Below are positions 1-8,267 of a stretch of DNA of 64,000 nt, in pieces. The stretch covers positions 186,001 through 250,000 of the forward strand of contig NZ_BSCT01000007.1 in NCBI RefSeq assembly GCF_030159255.1. The letters run 5' to 3'. Under the pieces are notes generated by a model. The model made no database searches and was not told where the DNA came from. It saw nothing but the letters and a program-made list of their open reading frames with translations. The DNA comes from Bradyrhizobium sp. SSBR45G (GTDB lineage: Bacteria > Pseudomonadota > Alphaproteobacteria > Rhizobiales > Xanthobacteraceae). The position numbers and the translations under genes are program-made. Within the stretch, counting starts at the first letter, position 1; each line of letters begins with the position of its first letter.

Positions 1-1
1 C

Positions 2-859
2 GATGTACTCTACGACCTCGCGTTCCCGCTGATGGATCTGCTGCATTTCGGGCTTCCGGTCGCGGCCAATCATCTGCTGAACCAATATTTCTCGATCGCC
101 GCACCGGACCAGATCGATGGCTTGGCGCTGCTGCCGCTCTTCATGAGCATTCGCGCTGCCATCCGCGCACAAGTCTTTCTTGCCAAGCTCGATCGCGAAC
201 GTGCCGACCATGCGAACGCCGATGCCTCGGCAATTCTCTCTATTGCGGAGAGCTATTTCAAACTGGCACGCGAACTTGTTCAGCCTGCCCCGCCGACGAT
301 GATCGCAATCGGCGGCCTCTCCGGGACCGGAAAATCCGCTTTGGCGCGAGCCCTCGCGCCTGTCCTGTCCCCGCGACCGGGAGCGATCGTTCTCCGCAGC
401 GACGTTCTGCGCAAGACGCTGTTTGGCGTGGGGCAAACCGATCGGCTTCCGAAGCAAGCCTACACCCCCGAATCGAGCACAAGGGTCTATCGGGAACAGG
501 CAGATCGAGCCGCTCGCGTGCTGGCTCAGGGATTTCCGGTCATCGTCGACGCCGTGTTTGCCAGGCCCGACGAGCGGGAGGCGATCAAGAACGTCGCGAA
601 GCAACTGAACGTGCGCTTTGCCGGAATCTTCCTTTCGGCCGACCTGCGTACCCGACAGCAACGGATTCAGCATCGGGTCAACGACGCATCCGATGCAACA
701 AGCGAGGTCGCCCGGGACCAGGAACGCTATGACATCGGAGCCCTGGATTGGTTGCAGGTCAATGCGTCTGGAACGCCGGAGGCGACACTCCAGCAATGCC
801 TGTCAACGCTTCGGACCACACTCGAGGCCGACGTCGCACGACTTCCTATGACAACGTAA
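2..859 (+). CDS. P-loop kinase-like protein, 5' end cut by window edge
   Basis: The reading frame is open from base 2, so this is the C-terminal part of a longer protein. A Walker A motif (GGLSGTGKS) lies at about bases 311-337, followed by a zeta-toxin or gluconokinase-like small-molecule kinase fold with a DVLRK segment and an RDQERYD segment. The part before the P-loop looks like the end of an aminoglycoside-phosphotransferase-type domain. In rhizobia, proteins with this two-part layout are usually annotated as bifunctional aminoglycoside phosphotransferase/ATP-binding proteins; the substrate is unknown. It converges on the PHA synthase gene with a 14-bp gap. The kinase call is well supported; the N-terminal domain is inferred because most of it lies outside the window. 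Confidence 0.75.
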   Translation, partial: DVLYDLAFPLMDLLHFGLPVAANHLLNQYFSIAAPDQIDGLALLPLFMSIRAAIRAQVFLAKLDRERADHANADASAILSIAESYFKLARELVQPAPPTMIAIGGLSGTGKSALARALAPVLSPRPGAIVLRSDVLRKTLFGVGQTDRLPKQAYTPESSTRVYREQADRAARVLAQGFPVIVDAVFARPDEREAIKNVAKQLNVRFAGIFLSADLRTRQQRIQHRVNDASDATSEVARDQERYDIGALDWLQVNASGTPEATLQQCLSTLRTTLEADVARLPMTT

Positions 860-873
860 AAAGGATGTTCAAG

Positions 874-2775
874 CTACGTGTGGACGTAGTCGCCGGGCGC
901 ACTGCCAAGATCGTCTGCGGCACCCATCCCGATTTGCGGCGGAACGCCAGGCTCTCCCGACTGCCGCGCAAGCCAGGAAGTCCAGGTCGGCCACCAGGAT
1001 CCCTCGATTCGCGGCGACGTGCTCTGCCACTCGTCAGGTCCGAGGTAGGGCGCATCGGCAGCCTTGGTGCGCACCTGATGCGAATATCCCTGCTCATCGG
1101 GCGGCGCCACGATGCCGGCATTGTGTCCGCCGCTTGCCAGAACGAACGTGACGTCCGCATCGACCTCGTAGTGGATCTTGTAGGTCGATTTCCACGGCGC
1201 GACGTGATCGCGCAAGGTGCCGACGACGAACATCGGCGTGTGGATATCCGAGAGGGACACAGGCTTGCCCTCGACCCGATACCGCCCCTCGGCGAGATCG
1301 TTGTCGAGAAACAGCTTGCGCAGATATTCGGAGTGCATGCGATATGGAAGCCGTGTCGCATCCGCGTTCCAGGCCATCAGATCGCTTGGATGGGCTCGCT
1401 CGCCGAGCAGATAGTCGCGGGAGACCCGCGACCAGATCAGATCGTTGGATCGGAGCAGTTGGAACGCACCGGCCATCTGTGTCGTATCGAGATAACCGCG
1501 TTCCCACATCATGTCTTCGAGAAAGGCGACTTGGCTTTCGTTGATGAAAAGTGTCAGCTCCCCCGCCTCGGTGAAATCGGTCTGCGCGGCAAACAAGGTG
1601 ATCGTCTTGAGACGGGTATCACCGTCCCGTGCCATGGCTGCAGCGGTGATCGAGAGCAGCGTACCTCCAAGGCAATAGCCTGCCGCGTGAATGGGCGCGT
1701 CCGGAACAATCTTCCCGATCGCGTCGAGAGCGGCCATGATGCCCAGCGACCGATAATCGTCGAAGGCAAGGTCGCGGTCCTCGGCTCCGGGATTGCGCCA
1801 CGAGATCATGAACACCGTGAAGCCCTGGTCGGTCAGATATCTGACCAGAGAATTGTGGGGCGACAGGTCCAGGATATAGTATTTCATGATCCAGGCGGGC
1901 ACGATCAGGATCGGTTCTTGCCGCACCCGCTCAGTCGTCGGCGCGTATTGGATCAGCTCGATCAGCCGATTGCGAAGCACGACCTTGCCTGGCGCGGTCG
2001 CCACCGTCTTGCCGACCACGAAATCCGCGCCGTTCGATGCCTTGCCCGGCTGCAGCACTTGCATGAGATCGCTGAGCCAGTTCTGCCAGCCGAAAACCAG
2101 ATTCTCTCCCCCACTTTGAAACGTCTTTTCCACGACCTCAGGGTTGGTCGCCGCAAAGTTCGATGGCGCGAACACATCGAGCATCTGACGAAGCGAGAAA
2201 TCAACGACGGCTTCGTTGGCCGGATCGACGCCACGAATGCCGGTCGTTGCCATGTGCCACCAATCCTCGCCGAGCAGGAACGCCTGAGCAAACAGGTTGA
2301 ACGGCTGCGTCGTCCATTGCGGCTTGGAAAACCGATGATCATTCGCCTGCGGTTTGATCAGGTCCCAAGGACTGCGGTTCGGATCGGCCAGATGCAATGA
2401 TCGCTCGGCAATCTGCCTCGCGCCATGCCAAGCGTCACGGGCAATCTCGATCTGGCGCTGAGGCGCCGCCGCCAGATGACACGCCCAATCCAGATAGGCC
2501 ATCGACAATGCAGCTGGCGAGATGCCGCAGGTCATGCGTGCCAGAACCGCGCTGAAGGCCCTGTCCAGTTCATGATCGTCGCGTCGAAACTCATGCGCGC
2601 CAGCGTGGGCGTCCTGGGCAGCCGACGTTACGTTGGACGCACCAAGCGGCGCGATCGCTGTCCCCGCAAGAGCGGCCTCTGCAGAATCGTCGAGAACATT
2701 CTGGCCGTTATGGGTCTGCTCTTCGCGTGTCCGTGGGTCCGGACGCGACGTACCTGCACGCTCTAGTTCCGCCAC
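874..2775 (-). CDS. phaC: Class I poly(3-hydroxyalkanoate) synthase
   Basis: 633 residues, polymerising hydroxyacyl-CoA into the storage polyester PHA on cytoplasmic granules. The lipase-box-like motif GYCLGG places the nucleophile at Cys368; the expected partners are Asp523 (RDHVAPW) and His551 (SGGHNAG). The N-terminal domain (roughly 65-260) with the WNLL-like region and the alpha/beta-hydrolase core (about 265-600) are both present. The GTG start at 2775 overlaps the phasin stop by 13 bp, suggesting translational coupling. The first 60 residues are Ala/Glu-rich and the true start could lie further in. Pairing with a phasin and lying beside a FixK-type box suggests granule formation linked to oxygen limitation (inference). 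Confidence 0.93.
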   Translation of the reverse strand: MAELERAGTSRPDPRTREEQTHNGQNVLDDSAEAALAGTAIAPLGASNVTSAAQDAHAGAHEFRRDDHELDRAFSAVLARMTCGISPAALSMAYLDWACHLAAAPQRQIEIARDAWHGARQIAERSLHLADPNRSPWDLIKPQANDHRFSKPQWTTQPFNLFAQAFLLGEDWWHMATTGIRGVDPANEAVVDFSLRQMLDVFAPSNFAATNPEVVEKTFQSGGENLVFGWQNWLSDLMQVLQPGKASNGADFVVGKTVATAPGKVVLRNRLIELIQYAPTTERVRQEPILIVPAWIMKYYILDLSPHNSLVRYLTDQGFTVFMISWRNPGAEDRDLAFDDYRSLGIMAALDAIGKIVPDAPIHAAGYCLGGTLLSITAAAMARDGDTRLKTITLFAAQTDFTEAGELTLFINESQVAFLEDMMWERGYLDTTQMAGAFQLLRSNDLIWSRVSRDYLLGERAHPSDLMAWNADATRLPYRMHSEYLRKLFLDNDLAEGRYRVEGKPVSLSDIHTPMFVVGTLRDHVAPWKSTYKIHYEVDADVTFVLASGGHNAGIVAPPDEQGYSHQVRTKAADAPYLGPDEWQSTSPRIEGSWWPTWTSWLARQSGEPGVPPQIGMGAADDLGSAPGDYVHT

Positions 2776-3125
2776 CGTTGCCCCACGAGATTCACACTGG
2801 CATCAATGAGGCGCTGCCCGTTCCTGAAAAGCCGGTCGCAGTCGCGCCTGACAAAGTCAAGCTGATGCTGTCCACATTCCTGGACCATCGTTTGGATTCC
2901 CTTGACGGAATGCACACCCGCCAGCTTTGACACGAACTCGGCGAACAGATGCGTTTCTGTCCGCGCGCGATCCAGTGCCTCGTTGCTGGCGAACAGCATC
3001 TCTTCCAAGATGATCTGCTGGGAACCGATGAGCAGTTCGAGCGCATGCTTGTTGGACAAAGCAACACGCTCGGTGAGTGCAGCCGTTTCCTCGGCCACGG
3101 CATTCGCCCCGGAGAGCTCGGACAT
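2763..3125 (-). CDS. Phasin-family protein
   Basis: 120 residues, helical and without membrane segments. It has the phasin pattern of a long amphipathic helix region (ALELLIGSQQIILEEMLFASNEAL) and a VKGIQTMVQECGQHQLDF stretch. Phasins coat PHA granules and limit their coalescence. Its stop codon overlaps the start of the PHA synthase gene, so both are probably one transcript. A longer start at 3164 is possible, but the ATG at 3125 is preceded by a good GAGGAG ribosome-binding site at suitable spacing and gives the usual phasin length, so it is preferred. Confidence 0.85.
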   Translation of the reverse strand: MSELSGANAVAEETAALTERVALSNKHALELLIGSQQIILEEMLFASNEALDRARTETHLFAEFVSKLAGVHSVKGIQTMVQECGQHQLDFVRRDCDRLFRNGQRLIDASVNLVGQRWRN

Positions 3126-3220
3126 AGGCACGTCTCCTCTCGCTGGATCGTCGCCATGTTTCATAGCCCTCGGTGCAGGCCATGACCTTGAGCTGCATCA
3201 ATGACGGATGCCCGTCCCCT

Positions 3221-3234
3221 TTGACCTGGGTCAA
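3221..3234. promoter_or_regulatory. FixK/FNR-type box
   Basis: TTGACCTGGGTCAA is a perfect 14-bp dyad (TTGAC-N4-GTCAA) matching the FNR/FixK consensus. It lies between the divergent phasin-phaC pair and the CBS/BON gene. Its centre is 62.5 bp from the chosen ATG of the CBS gene, which fits class II activation near -41.5 with a short leader. Control of the phasin side is also possible from about 102 bp. Confidence 0.7.
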
Positions 3235-3289
3235 GTCACGCCTTGACCAGAGGATTACCGTTGATCAGCTTTTGACCTTGGAGTTTGCC

Positions 3290-4018
3290 ATGCGCGCCCA
3301 TCAGATCATGACCCGTCCAGTCATCACTGTCACGCCAGATACGTCGATTGTGGATGCGGCCAACATCATGCTTCAACGCCATGTCAGTGGCCTGCCGGTG
3401 GTCGATGCGGGCGGCAAGCTGGTGGGCGTCGTCTCGGAAGGAGACTTCATTCGTCGAGCGGAAATCGGCACCGGGCGCAAGCGTGGTCGCTGGCTTCGCT
3501 TCATTCTGGGCCCGGGGAAATCGGCTGCGGATTTTGTTCACGAGCACGGACGCAGGGTTTCGGAAGTGATGACCAAGTCTCCTTTGACCATCACGGAGGA
3601 CGCCGCGCTGGCGGAAATCGTCGAGCTCATGGAACGGAACCATGTCAAGCGGCTGCCGGTAGTCAAGGGCGATCAGGTCGTGGGCATCGTGTCACGGGCG
3701 AATCTGCTGCAGGCGGTCGCCATGCTGGGGCGGCAGGTACCGGATCCGACGGCCGATGACGACCACATCCGCAACCGCGTCATCGACACCTTGGAGAAGA
3801 ACGATTGGTGTCCGTTCGGACTGTCGGTCATCGTGAAGGACGGCATCGTTCATTTGAGCGGCGTCATCACCGAGGAACGTTCGCGGCAGGCGGCGATCGT
3901 GGCCGCTGAAAACGTCTCCGGTGTCAATAAGGTTCACGATCATCTGTGCTGGGTCGATACCATGTCCGGCATGTATCTGAATTCGCCGGAGGACGACAAC
4001 ATGGCAAAAGCCAGCTGA
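3290..4018 (+). CDS. CBS-pair and BON domain protein
   Basis: 242 residues from the ATG at 3290. The start was chosen because GGAG precedes it and the protein then begins MRAHQIMTRPV, the usual start of CBS proteins. Two CBS motifs (about 8-60 and 94-150) form a nucleotide-sensing Bateman module. A BON domain (about 160-225, with IVKDGIVHLSG) follows and is usually linked to membrane or lipid association. Proteins of this type are common in low-oxygen and stress regulons of Bradyrhizobium and relatives. An in-frame start at 3173 would overlap the FixK-type box region and is disfavoured. It diverges from the phasin-PHA synthase operon. The ligand is unknown. Confidence 0.88.
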   Translation: MRAHQIMTRPVITVTPDTSIVDAANIMLQRHVSGLPVVDAGGKLVGVVSEGDFIRRAEIGTGRKRGRWLRFILGPGKSAADFVHEHGRRVSEVMTKSPLTITEDAALAEIVELMERNHVKRLPVVKGDQVVGIVSRANLLQAVAMLGRQVPDPTADDDHIRNRVIDTLEKNDWCPFGLSVIVKDGIVHLSGVITEERSRQAAIVAAENVSGVNKVHDHLCWVDTMSGMYLNSPEDDNMAKAS

Positions 4019-4108
4019 AACATCATGGCAATTCCTTCAGCGGTGCAACAGCCGCGCGTGCCCTGAACCGGCATTTCGCTAACCCGCGATTTGCTGCCGT
4101 CCCAGGGT

Positions 4109-5371
4109 TCAGACGACTGGGTGGTTCGGCCCGAACGCCCCCTGCTGGCGAAGATCGTCGATCTCCTGCTCGGAGTATCCGAGCCGTTCACGCAGAACAG
4201 CGGCGGTATGTTCACCCAGGCGCGGCGCCGCATGAGGCTCGACGGCGGGCGTCATCTGCATCGTGATCGCCGGCTCGATGTTGGGGATCGAACTCACCGT
4301 TGGGTGTGGAACGCGACAGATCCGATCCCGTGCCCGGACCTCGGGCGCCTCGAAGGCCTGGGCCACTGACCGGACGCGACCGACGGGGACCCCGGCTTGG
4401 TTCATCCGGGAGATCCAGACATCCATCCGGTCTGTGGCAAGAATGTCAGCGAGGATGCTGCGCAGTTGGGCGCGGTTGGTCCATCTCGCTTTCCGCGTGG
4501 CAAAGCGGCTGTCGCTCAGGAGCTCCGGGCGGCCAAGGACCTCCGTCACCAGCCGATGGCAGAGCCTGTCGTTGCCGCAGGCGACATACAGCGGACCGTC
4601 CAACGCTTCGAACAGACCGACCGTGGGCGACTCGTTCGGTGAGTTCCCGGTTCGCGACGGATTCACGCCGTTCATGAGATAGGCCATTCCGGAGAAACCC
4701 GTCAGCGCCAGGGCCACGTCGAACAGGGCTACCTCGACGTGCTGTCCCCGGCCGAGCCGCTGGCGCGCTGCGAGCGCCAGCAGGATGGCATTGCAGGCCG
4801 ACATGCCGGTCGCGAAGTCGACGATCGGCGGCCCGGTCCGCACCGGCGGACCATCAGGAAAACCATTGAGCGACATGAAGCCGCTTTCGGCCTGGGTGAT
4901 CGGATCGAATCCCGAGCGCCAGGCAAACGGTCCGGTGCGGCCATAGGCCGAGATCGAGCAATAGATCAGTCCGGGATTGCTGCTGGCCACCGACGGATAG
5001 TCGAGGCCGAATTTCTCCATCACCGAAGACGAGAAGTTCTCCACCACGACATCCGCCTTGGCAATCAGCGCACGCGCGATCTCCCTGGCTTTCGGGGTTG
5101 CGAGATCAAGTACGATGCCCCGCTTGTTCCGATTGAGACTGAGGAAAGCCGCGCTTTCGCCGCCAAGCTCGGCATGCTCGTAAGCACGGGTATCGTCACC
5201 CTTGATCGGCTGCTCGATCTTGATGACCTCGGCTCCGAAATCCGCCAGGGTCTGCGTGCACGCCGGCCCCGCGACGACACGCGTGAAATCGACCACGAGC
5301 AGGCCTGCCAAGGCCGCCGGGGCGTCAGCCGGCCGCGGCCTACGATCCGGCAGGGCAACCTCAGCCGGCAT
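4109..5371 (-). CDS. Family III CoA-transferase (CaiB/BaiF type)
   Basis: About 420 residues. Family features are the N-terminal LLVVDFTRVVAGPACTQTLADFGAEVIKIEQP block, the NRNKRGIVLDL segment, ISAYGRTGP, and GFDPITQAESG, which contains the region of the conserved active-site Asp. The family moves CoA between carboxylic acids without covalent acyl-phosphate chemistry. No neighbouring gene reveals the substrate. The start at 5371 (MPAEVALPD) gives a normal family length; an upstream start at 5443 adds a basic, unlikely extension. It faces the CBS gene and lies just left of the prophage cluster, so it is probably the last ordinary chromosomal gene before it. Confidence 0.9.
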   Translation of the reverse strand: MPAEVALPDRRPRPADAPAALAGLLVVDFTRVVAGPACTQTLADFGAEVIKIEQPIKGDDTRAYEHAELGGESAAFLSLNRNKRGIVLDLATPKAREIARALIAKADVVVENFSSSVMEKFGLDYPSVASSNPGLIYCSISAYGRTGPFAWRSGFDPITQAESGFMSLNGFPDGPPVRTGPPIVDFATGMSACNAILLALAARQRLGRGQHVEVALFDVALALTGFSGMAYLMNGVNPSRTGNSPNESPTVGLFEALDGPLYVACGNDRLCHRLVTEVLGRPELLSDSRFATRKARWTNRAQLRSILADILATDRMDVWISRMNQAGVPVGRVRSVAQAFEAPEVRARDRICRVPHPTVSSIPNIEPAITMQMTPAVEPHAAPRLGEHTAAVLRERLGYSEQEIDDLRQQGAFGPNHPVV

Positions 5372-5554
5372 CCGGAGTCCCTCCCCGACCTTCGATCGTC
5401 TCGAGCGATCTTTGCCTACACGGACGCTCGCTGTCTTGAGCATCCAACCGACGCATGGTTAGCCCAATCACTGCCGCGGCAACAGTCCCCCAAGCCAATG
5501 CTGTCGGACACAAAGCATCTGCTGCACTGCAATGAGACTTGCGACGGCAACAAC

Positions 5555-6016
5555 TCAGGCGCCGATCATCTTCCGCCAGTACAGCGAGTTTCCCCATGCC
5601 CAAGGCTGCACCGGTTGGAACAATGAATATCCGCAGCGGATGAAGTTGTTTGCAGAGACGATATTGTCCGTCGTGTCGGACACGATGCAATACAGGCCAG
5701 ACGGTCGCGCACGCTGCTCGATCGCGCGGATCATGCGCCGCTGAAGCCCATATCCACAACGCTCCCGGAGAACACCGACCCGTGAGAGATAGCCTATTCC
5801 GTCGCCCAGAGCGGACGGGATGAGGCCAGCGAATGCGGTGGGTCGTCCCGTCTCGGTCGTGATCCACCAATGGCCGATTTCAAAATCGGGCAAAGGCGCC
5901 CGATCGAGAAAGGTGCGCGCATGGAGATCCTTCAAGACCTCCATGATGTCAGGATCGTACGCATCGACCTCGTTGATGCGGAAACGGCGGGGCCGCCGCA
6001 AGATCTGGCTCGCCAC
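5555..6016 (-). CDS. GNAT-family N-acetyltransferase
   Basis: 153 residues from a GTG at 6016, four bases after the upstream stop and preceded by GGAAAG. The acetyl-CoA-binding motif A is visible as RVGVLRERCGYGLQRRMIRAIEQ, followed by the NIVSANNFIRCGYSLF strand-helix element typical of GNAT enzymes. The target is unknown. It ends the leftmost part of the phage late operon, directly after the holin-like genes, so it is probably transcribed with the lysis cassette as a cargo gene. An ATG at 6079 in the same frame would overlap the upstream gene by about 59 bp and is less likely. Confidence 0.75.
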   Translation of the reverse strand: MASQILRRPRRFRINEVDAYDPDIMEVLKDLHARTFLDRAPLPDFEIGHWWITTETGRPTAFAGLIPSALGDGIGYLSRVGVLRERCGYGLQRRMIRAIEQRARPSGLYCIVSDTTDNIVSANNFIRCGYSLFQPVQPWAWGNSLYWRKMIGA

Positions 6017-6020
6017 GGCT

Positions 6021-6320
6021 TCACTTTCCGAGCACGACTTTGACGCCGAGCCAGATCGCGCCGACGAGACCCGTCGCAATGACGGTGATCACGGCCTTGA
6101 ACGTATAGCTCTGCGCCTGCTCCACACTCTTGCGCCAGCGCCGCAGGTGCTGAAAATCGGCGCGCAGCTCTTTGCGATCCTCCTCCTCAATGCCAAACGA
6201 GGTGAGAATGGTGACGATCGCCCTCATCACGACGGCGTCCATATCGTCGCGCTGAAGCTGGCTCTGCTTGCCCAGTGTCTCTGCGACGACCGCCCTGATC
6301 TCGTCATGCGTCATGCTCAT
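6021..6320 (-). CDS. Small phage membrane protein with helical N-terminus
   Basis: 99 residues from MSMTHDEIRAVV at 6320. The first two thirds are charged and helical (DRKELRADFQHLRRWRKSVEQAQSY), followed by one C-terminal membrane segment (AVITVIATGLVGAIWLGVKVVL). This layout resembles small lysis or spanin-like accessory proteins found beside holins, but no family is recognised with confidence. It overlaps the end of the holin gene by 4 bp (ATGA type) and runs directly into the GNAT gene, so it belongs to the lysis cassette. The in-frame upstream start at 6449 lies deep inside the holin gene and is rejected. Confidence 0.65.
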   Translation of the reverse strand: MSMTHDEIRAVVAETLGKQSQLQRDDMDAVVMRAIVTILTSFGIEEEDRKELRADFQHLRRWRKSVEQAQSYTFKAVITVIATGLVGAIWLGVKVVLGK

Positions 6321-6700
6321 CGTCGGATGATCCTCGCTACGTTTTCGAAGCCGCGCTTTGCGAAATAGAAGGAAATGACGAGGTTTGCCGTGGTCGACGC
6401 GAATCCCGCCAGGGGATCCGTCGAGCCGAGTCCGAGGACCTTGTCCCACACCAGCAGCTTCGCGAAATAGATCGATACGCAGTAGCCGATGAGCTTGTCC
6501 GGCTCGTACCAGCAGCCGATCTCGGCTGCGCGCAACCGGAGCTGAGCCTCGGTCTCGGAGACCTGCGCGGCGATCTCTGTCGCCGCGAGATCAGCTGCAA
6601 TCTTGGAGTCCGTATTTCCGGCCTTGAGCTTCGCCTGATAGGCGTCGATCAACCCCTTGATCACGGGCCCACCGAGAAAGCCAAGAATGCTCATCCACAT
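6317..6700 (-). CDS. Holin of the three-transmembrane (GTA/Holin_3TM) type
   Basis: 127 residues with three hydrophobic segments: about 3-20 (ILGFLGGPVIKGLIDAY), 69-90 (IGYCVSIYFAKLLVWDKVLG) and 103-118 (TTANLVISFYFAKRG). The aromatic CWYEPDKLIGY region and the overall layout resemble the Holin_3TM family described from gene transfer agents and prophages. Such holins form inner-membrane lesions that release endolysin at the end of the lytic cycle. It is preceded by another small membrane protein and lies downstream of the endolysin gene, as expected for a lysis cassette read from right to left. Confidence 0.75.
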   Translation of the reverse strand: MWMSILGFLGGPVIKGLIDAYQAKLKAGNTDSKIAADLAATEIAAQVSETEAQLRLRAAEIGCWYEPDKLIGYCVSIYFAKLLVWDKVLGLGSTDPLAGFASTTANLVISFYFAKRGFENVARIIRR

Positions 6701-6701
6701 G

Positions 6702-6950
6702 TCACGACGCCTTCTTCAGCGAGCGCAGCCGCGCTGCGATCGTGATCAGCGAAATCAGCAGCAGAATCCGGCCGACCGCCCGGCTATCGCCGATCGCAGC
6801 GCTGATCTGATCCTTCAGGGCAGGATCTCCGAGAGCGTCGCTGAGACCGTCGAGGATCGAGAGCAGAAATCCGATGAACGCCAGTGCATAACCCCACGCG
6901 ATCGTCAGCGAATGCCGACACGCGGCCTTGACTCTTGTCCACATGACCAA
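6702..6950 (-). CDS. Small phage membrane protein, lysis cassette
   Basis: 82 residues with two predicted membrane segments: SLTIAWGYALAFIGFLLSILDGL (about 14-36) and AVGRILLLISLITIAARL (about 58-75). They are separated by an acidic loop (GDPALKDQISAAIGDS), and the C-terminus is basic (RSLKKAS). It lies between the endolysin and the three-TM holin with a 1-bp gap to the latter. A second holin, antiholin or structural lysis helper is plausible, but no family motif is recognised. The start could be the ATG two codons inside. Confidence 0.6.
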   Translation of the reverse strand: MVMWTRVKAACRHSLTIAWGYALAFIGFLLSILDGLSDALGDPALKDQISAAIGDSRAVGRILLLISLITIAARLRSLKKAS

Positions 6951-7089
6951 GCCTTTCCATGAGATGTGAAAATTTGCCGCGCGCCTGCACGAGACGTGCG
7001 GCGCGCGATGCTCGCGCTGGAGTTTCCGCGCCGCTCAATCGGCAACCGGTCGGTTGCAGCACGCCGGGACGGCCCTGCTGCAGACGCGT

Positions 7090-7782
7090 TCAGCGATCGC
7101 CGAGAACACGCTTCAACAGGGCAGCAAAAAGGGCTCCAATGGAGCCCTTTGCCGGATGCCTGATCGATGCCTGGGTTGGTGGCGGCGGCCCGTCGAGGGG
7201 CGGCGGTTTCGGCTCTTTCAGCCCCACCGCAAAGCTGATGGTCGGGTCGATCTCCATCATGGCCTTGAGCAGACCGGCACAACCCGGCTGCCGATCGACC
7301 GCCTGGGGATCATAGACGCCGTCCCGAACATATTTTCCTGCGCGATATTGGTCGGTACCGGCCCAGACATAAGGCGACGGCACGCCGCGGCGCGCATAGC
7401 CGAGCCCGTTGTACTGCTCGAGCAGCGTCAAGGCGCCGCCGATCGACCAGTCCCGCCAACGCGCCGCATACGGCGCACAATTGACGAGCGCATCGACCGC
7501 CGCATCCTCCCACGAGTCGAACGGACCCCGCCCGGCGGGAACGTGGATCGACACCCGGTCCCAAGGATCCCCTTGCGCCAGCGAACGCGACCAGCTCTGT
7601 GACGATTCGCGCTCGTGGATCACGGCGATGATTGCCCAGGGCACCCCGGTGCGCTTGGCAATGGACTGGTATCGGGCCTTGGCGGCGACAAGGCGGCGGG
7701 CGCAAGGCGTGAGATCCCGGACCAGCCTCGTCTTGATCCATCTTGCGGAATTGGCTTCTTTCATACTATCGATTTTAACCAT
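7090..7782 (-). CDS. Phage endolysin, lysozyme-like
   Basis: About 230 residues from the ATG at 7782, which follows AGAAGG at good spacing; two GTG codons just upstream are alternatives. The core (about 30-165) has the pattern AKRTGVPWAIIAVIHERESSQ, with a candidate catalytic Glu in IHERES, then QGDPWDRVSIHVPAGRGPF and QYNGLGYARRGVPSPYVWAGT. This is typical of lysozyme-family proteins in alphaproteobacterial prophages. A Pro-rich linker (KPPPLDGPPPPT) leads to a short hydrophobic tail. It would cleave peptidoglycan after holin action. The last 20 codons coincide with an intrinsic-terminator-like hairpin. Confidence 0.75.
   Translation of the reverse strand: MVKIDSMKEANSARWIKTRLVRDLTPCARRLVAAKARYQSIAKRTGVPWAIIAVIHERESSQSWSRSLAQGDPWDRVSIHVPAGRGPFDSWEDAAVDALVNCAPYAARWRDWSIGGALTLLEQYNGLGYARRGVPSPYVWAGTDQYRAGKYVRDGVYDPQAVDRQPGCAGLLKAMMEIDPTISFAVGLKEPKPPPLDGPPPPTQASIRHPAKGSIGALFAALLKRVLGDR
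7128..7150 (-). terminator. Terminator-like palindrome inside the endolysin 3' end
   Basis: A 10-bp perfect stem (GGGCTCC core) with a 3-nt loop. On the minus strand it is followed by TTTTT, as in an intrinsic terminator. It lies within the last codons of the endolysin rather than after its stop, so it may reduce read-through into the holin genes. Confidence 0.55.
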
Positions 7783-8267
7783 CACCACTTACCTTCTAGA
7801 CTACAGCAAGTATGATTCTTTCTTCATCAGATTCGTTTTTGTCGAAAGCTCCGAAGATGCCGTTATCGTTTCAAATTGCTCTTGTAGGGATGGGCACACT
7901 GGCCCTATGCATTGGACTGAGCCGCGAGACGAGACGGCGAGCAAGTTGGACAGGCGGTGATTTCGATCACTGGTGGTGGGGTATAAAATAAACGTTCAGA
8001 CACAACTCCCGTCAGCTGGGCGGCGAGAGAGGTTCCGAGGATGACATCGCGATTGATGTGACACTCAGCGAACAGCCGCAGCTTTTTGAAGCTGCCCGCC
8101 TTGCGGAACTTTGGCCCGCATTTTTTGATGGTATTTTGTGTTACGTGGTGCAAAAGTGTAGCGCACATCCCTGATGCTGGGTGACCAAGCGGCACAATGC
8201 GATACTGATTGCATCCGTTACCTGCCCGGCCCCCACCGTGTCCTCTTGAAACCACCTGGCTGCAATC
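7783..8267. other. Gap with visibly lower GC, no supported gene
   Basis: Between the endolysin start and the oppositely oriented FkbM gene lie about 485 bp with lower GC than the surroundings. Short open frames exist, including a 116-codon minus-strand one at 7905-8255, but none has convincing codon use or an RBS. It probably holds the promoter of the FkbM gene and the leader of the lysis cassette. Confidence 0.5.

Noticed and set aside
748..2400. Plus-strand frame of 550 codons across the PHA synthase gene
   Set aside because: Antisense shadow of phaC without domain signatures.
5372..5554. tRNA gene or att repeat at the prophage left edge
   Set aside because: No cloverleaf or direct repeat shared with 30500-31080 was found by eye; a computed comparison of both edges would be decisive.
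7905..8255. Minus-strand frame of 116 codons between endolysin and FkbM genes
   Set aside because: No ribosome-binding site, mixed composition with many Cys and Pro, and no family resemblance.
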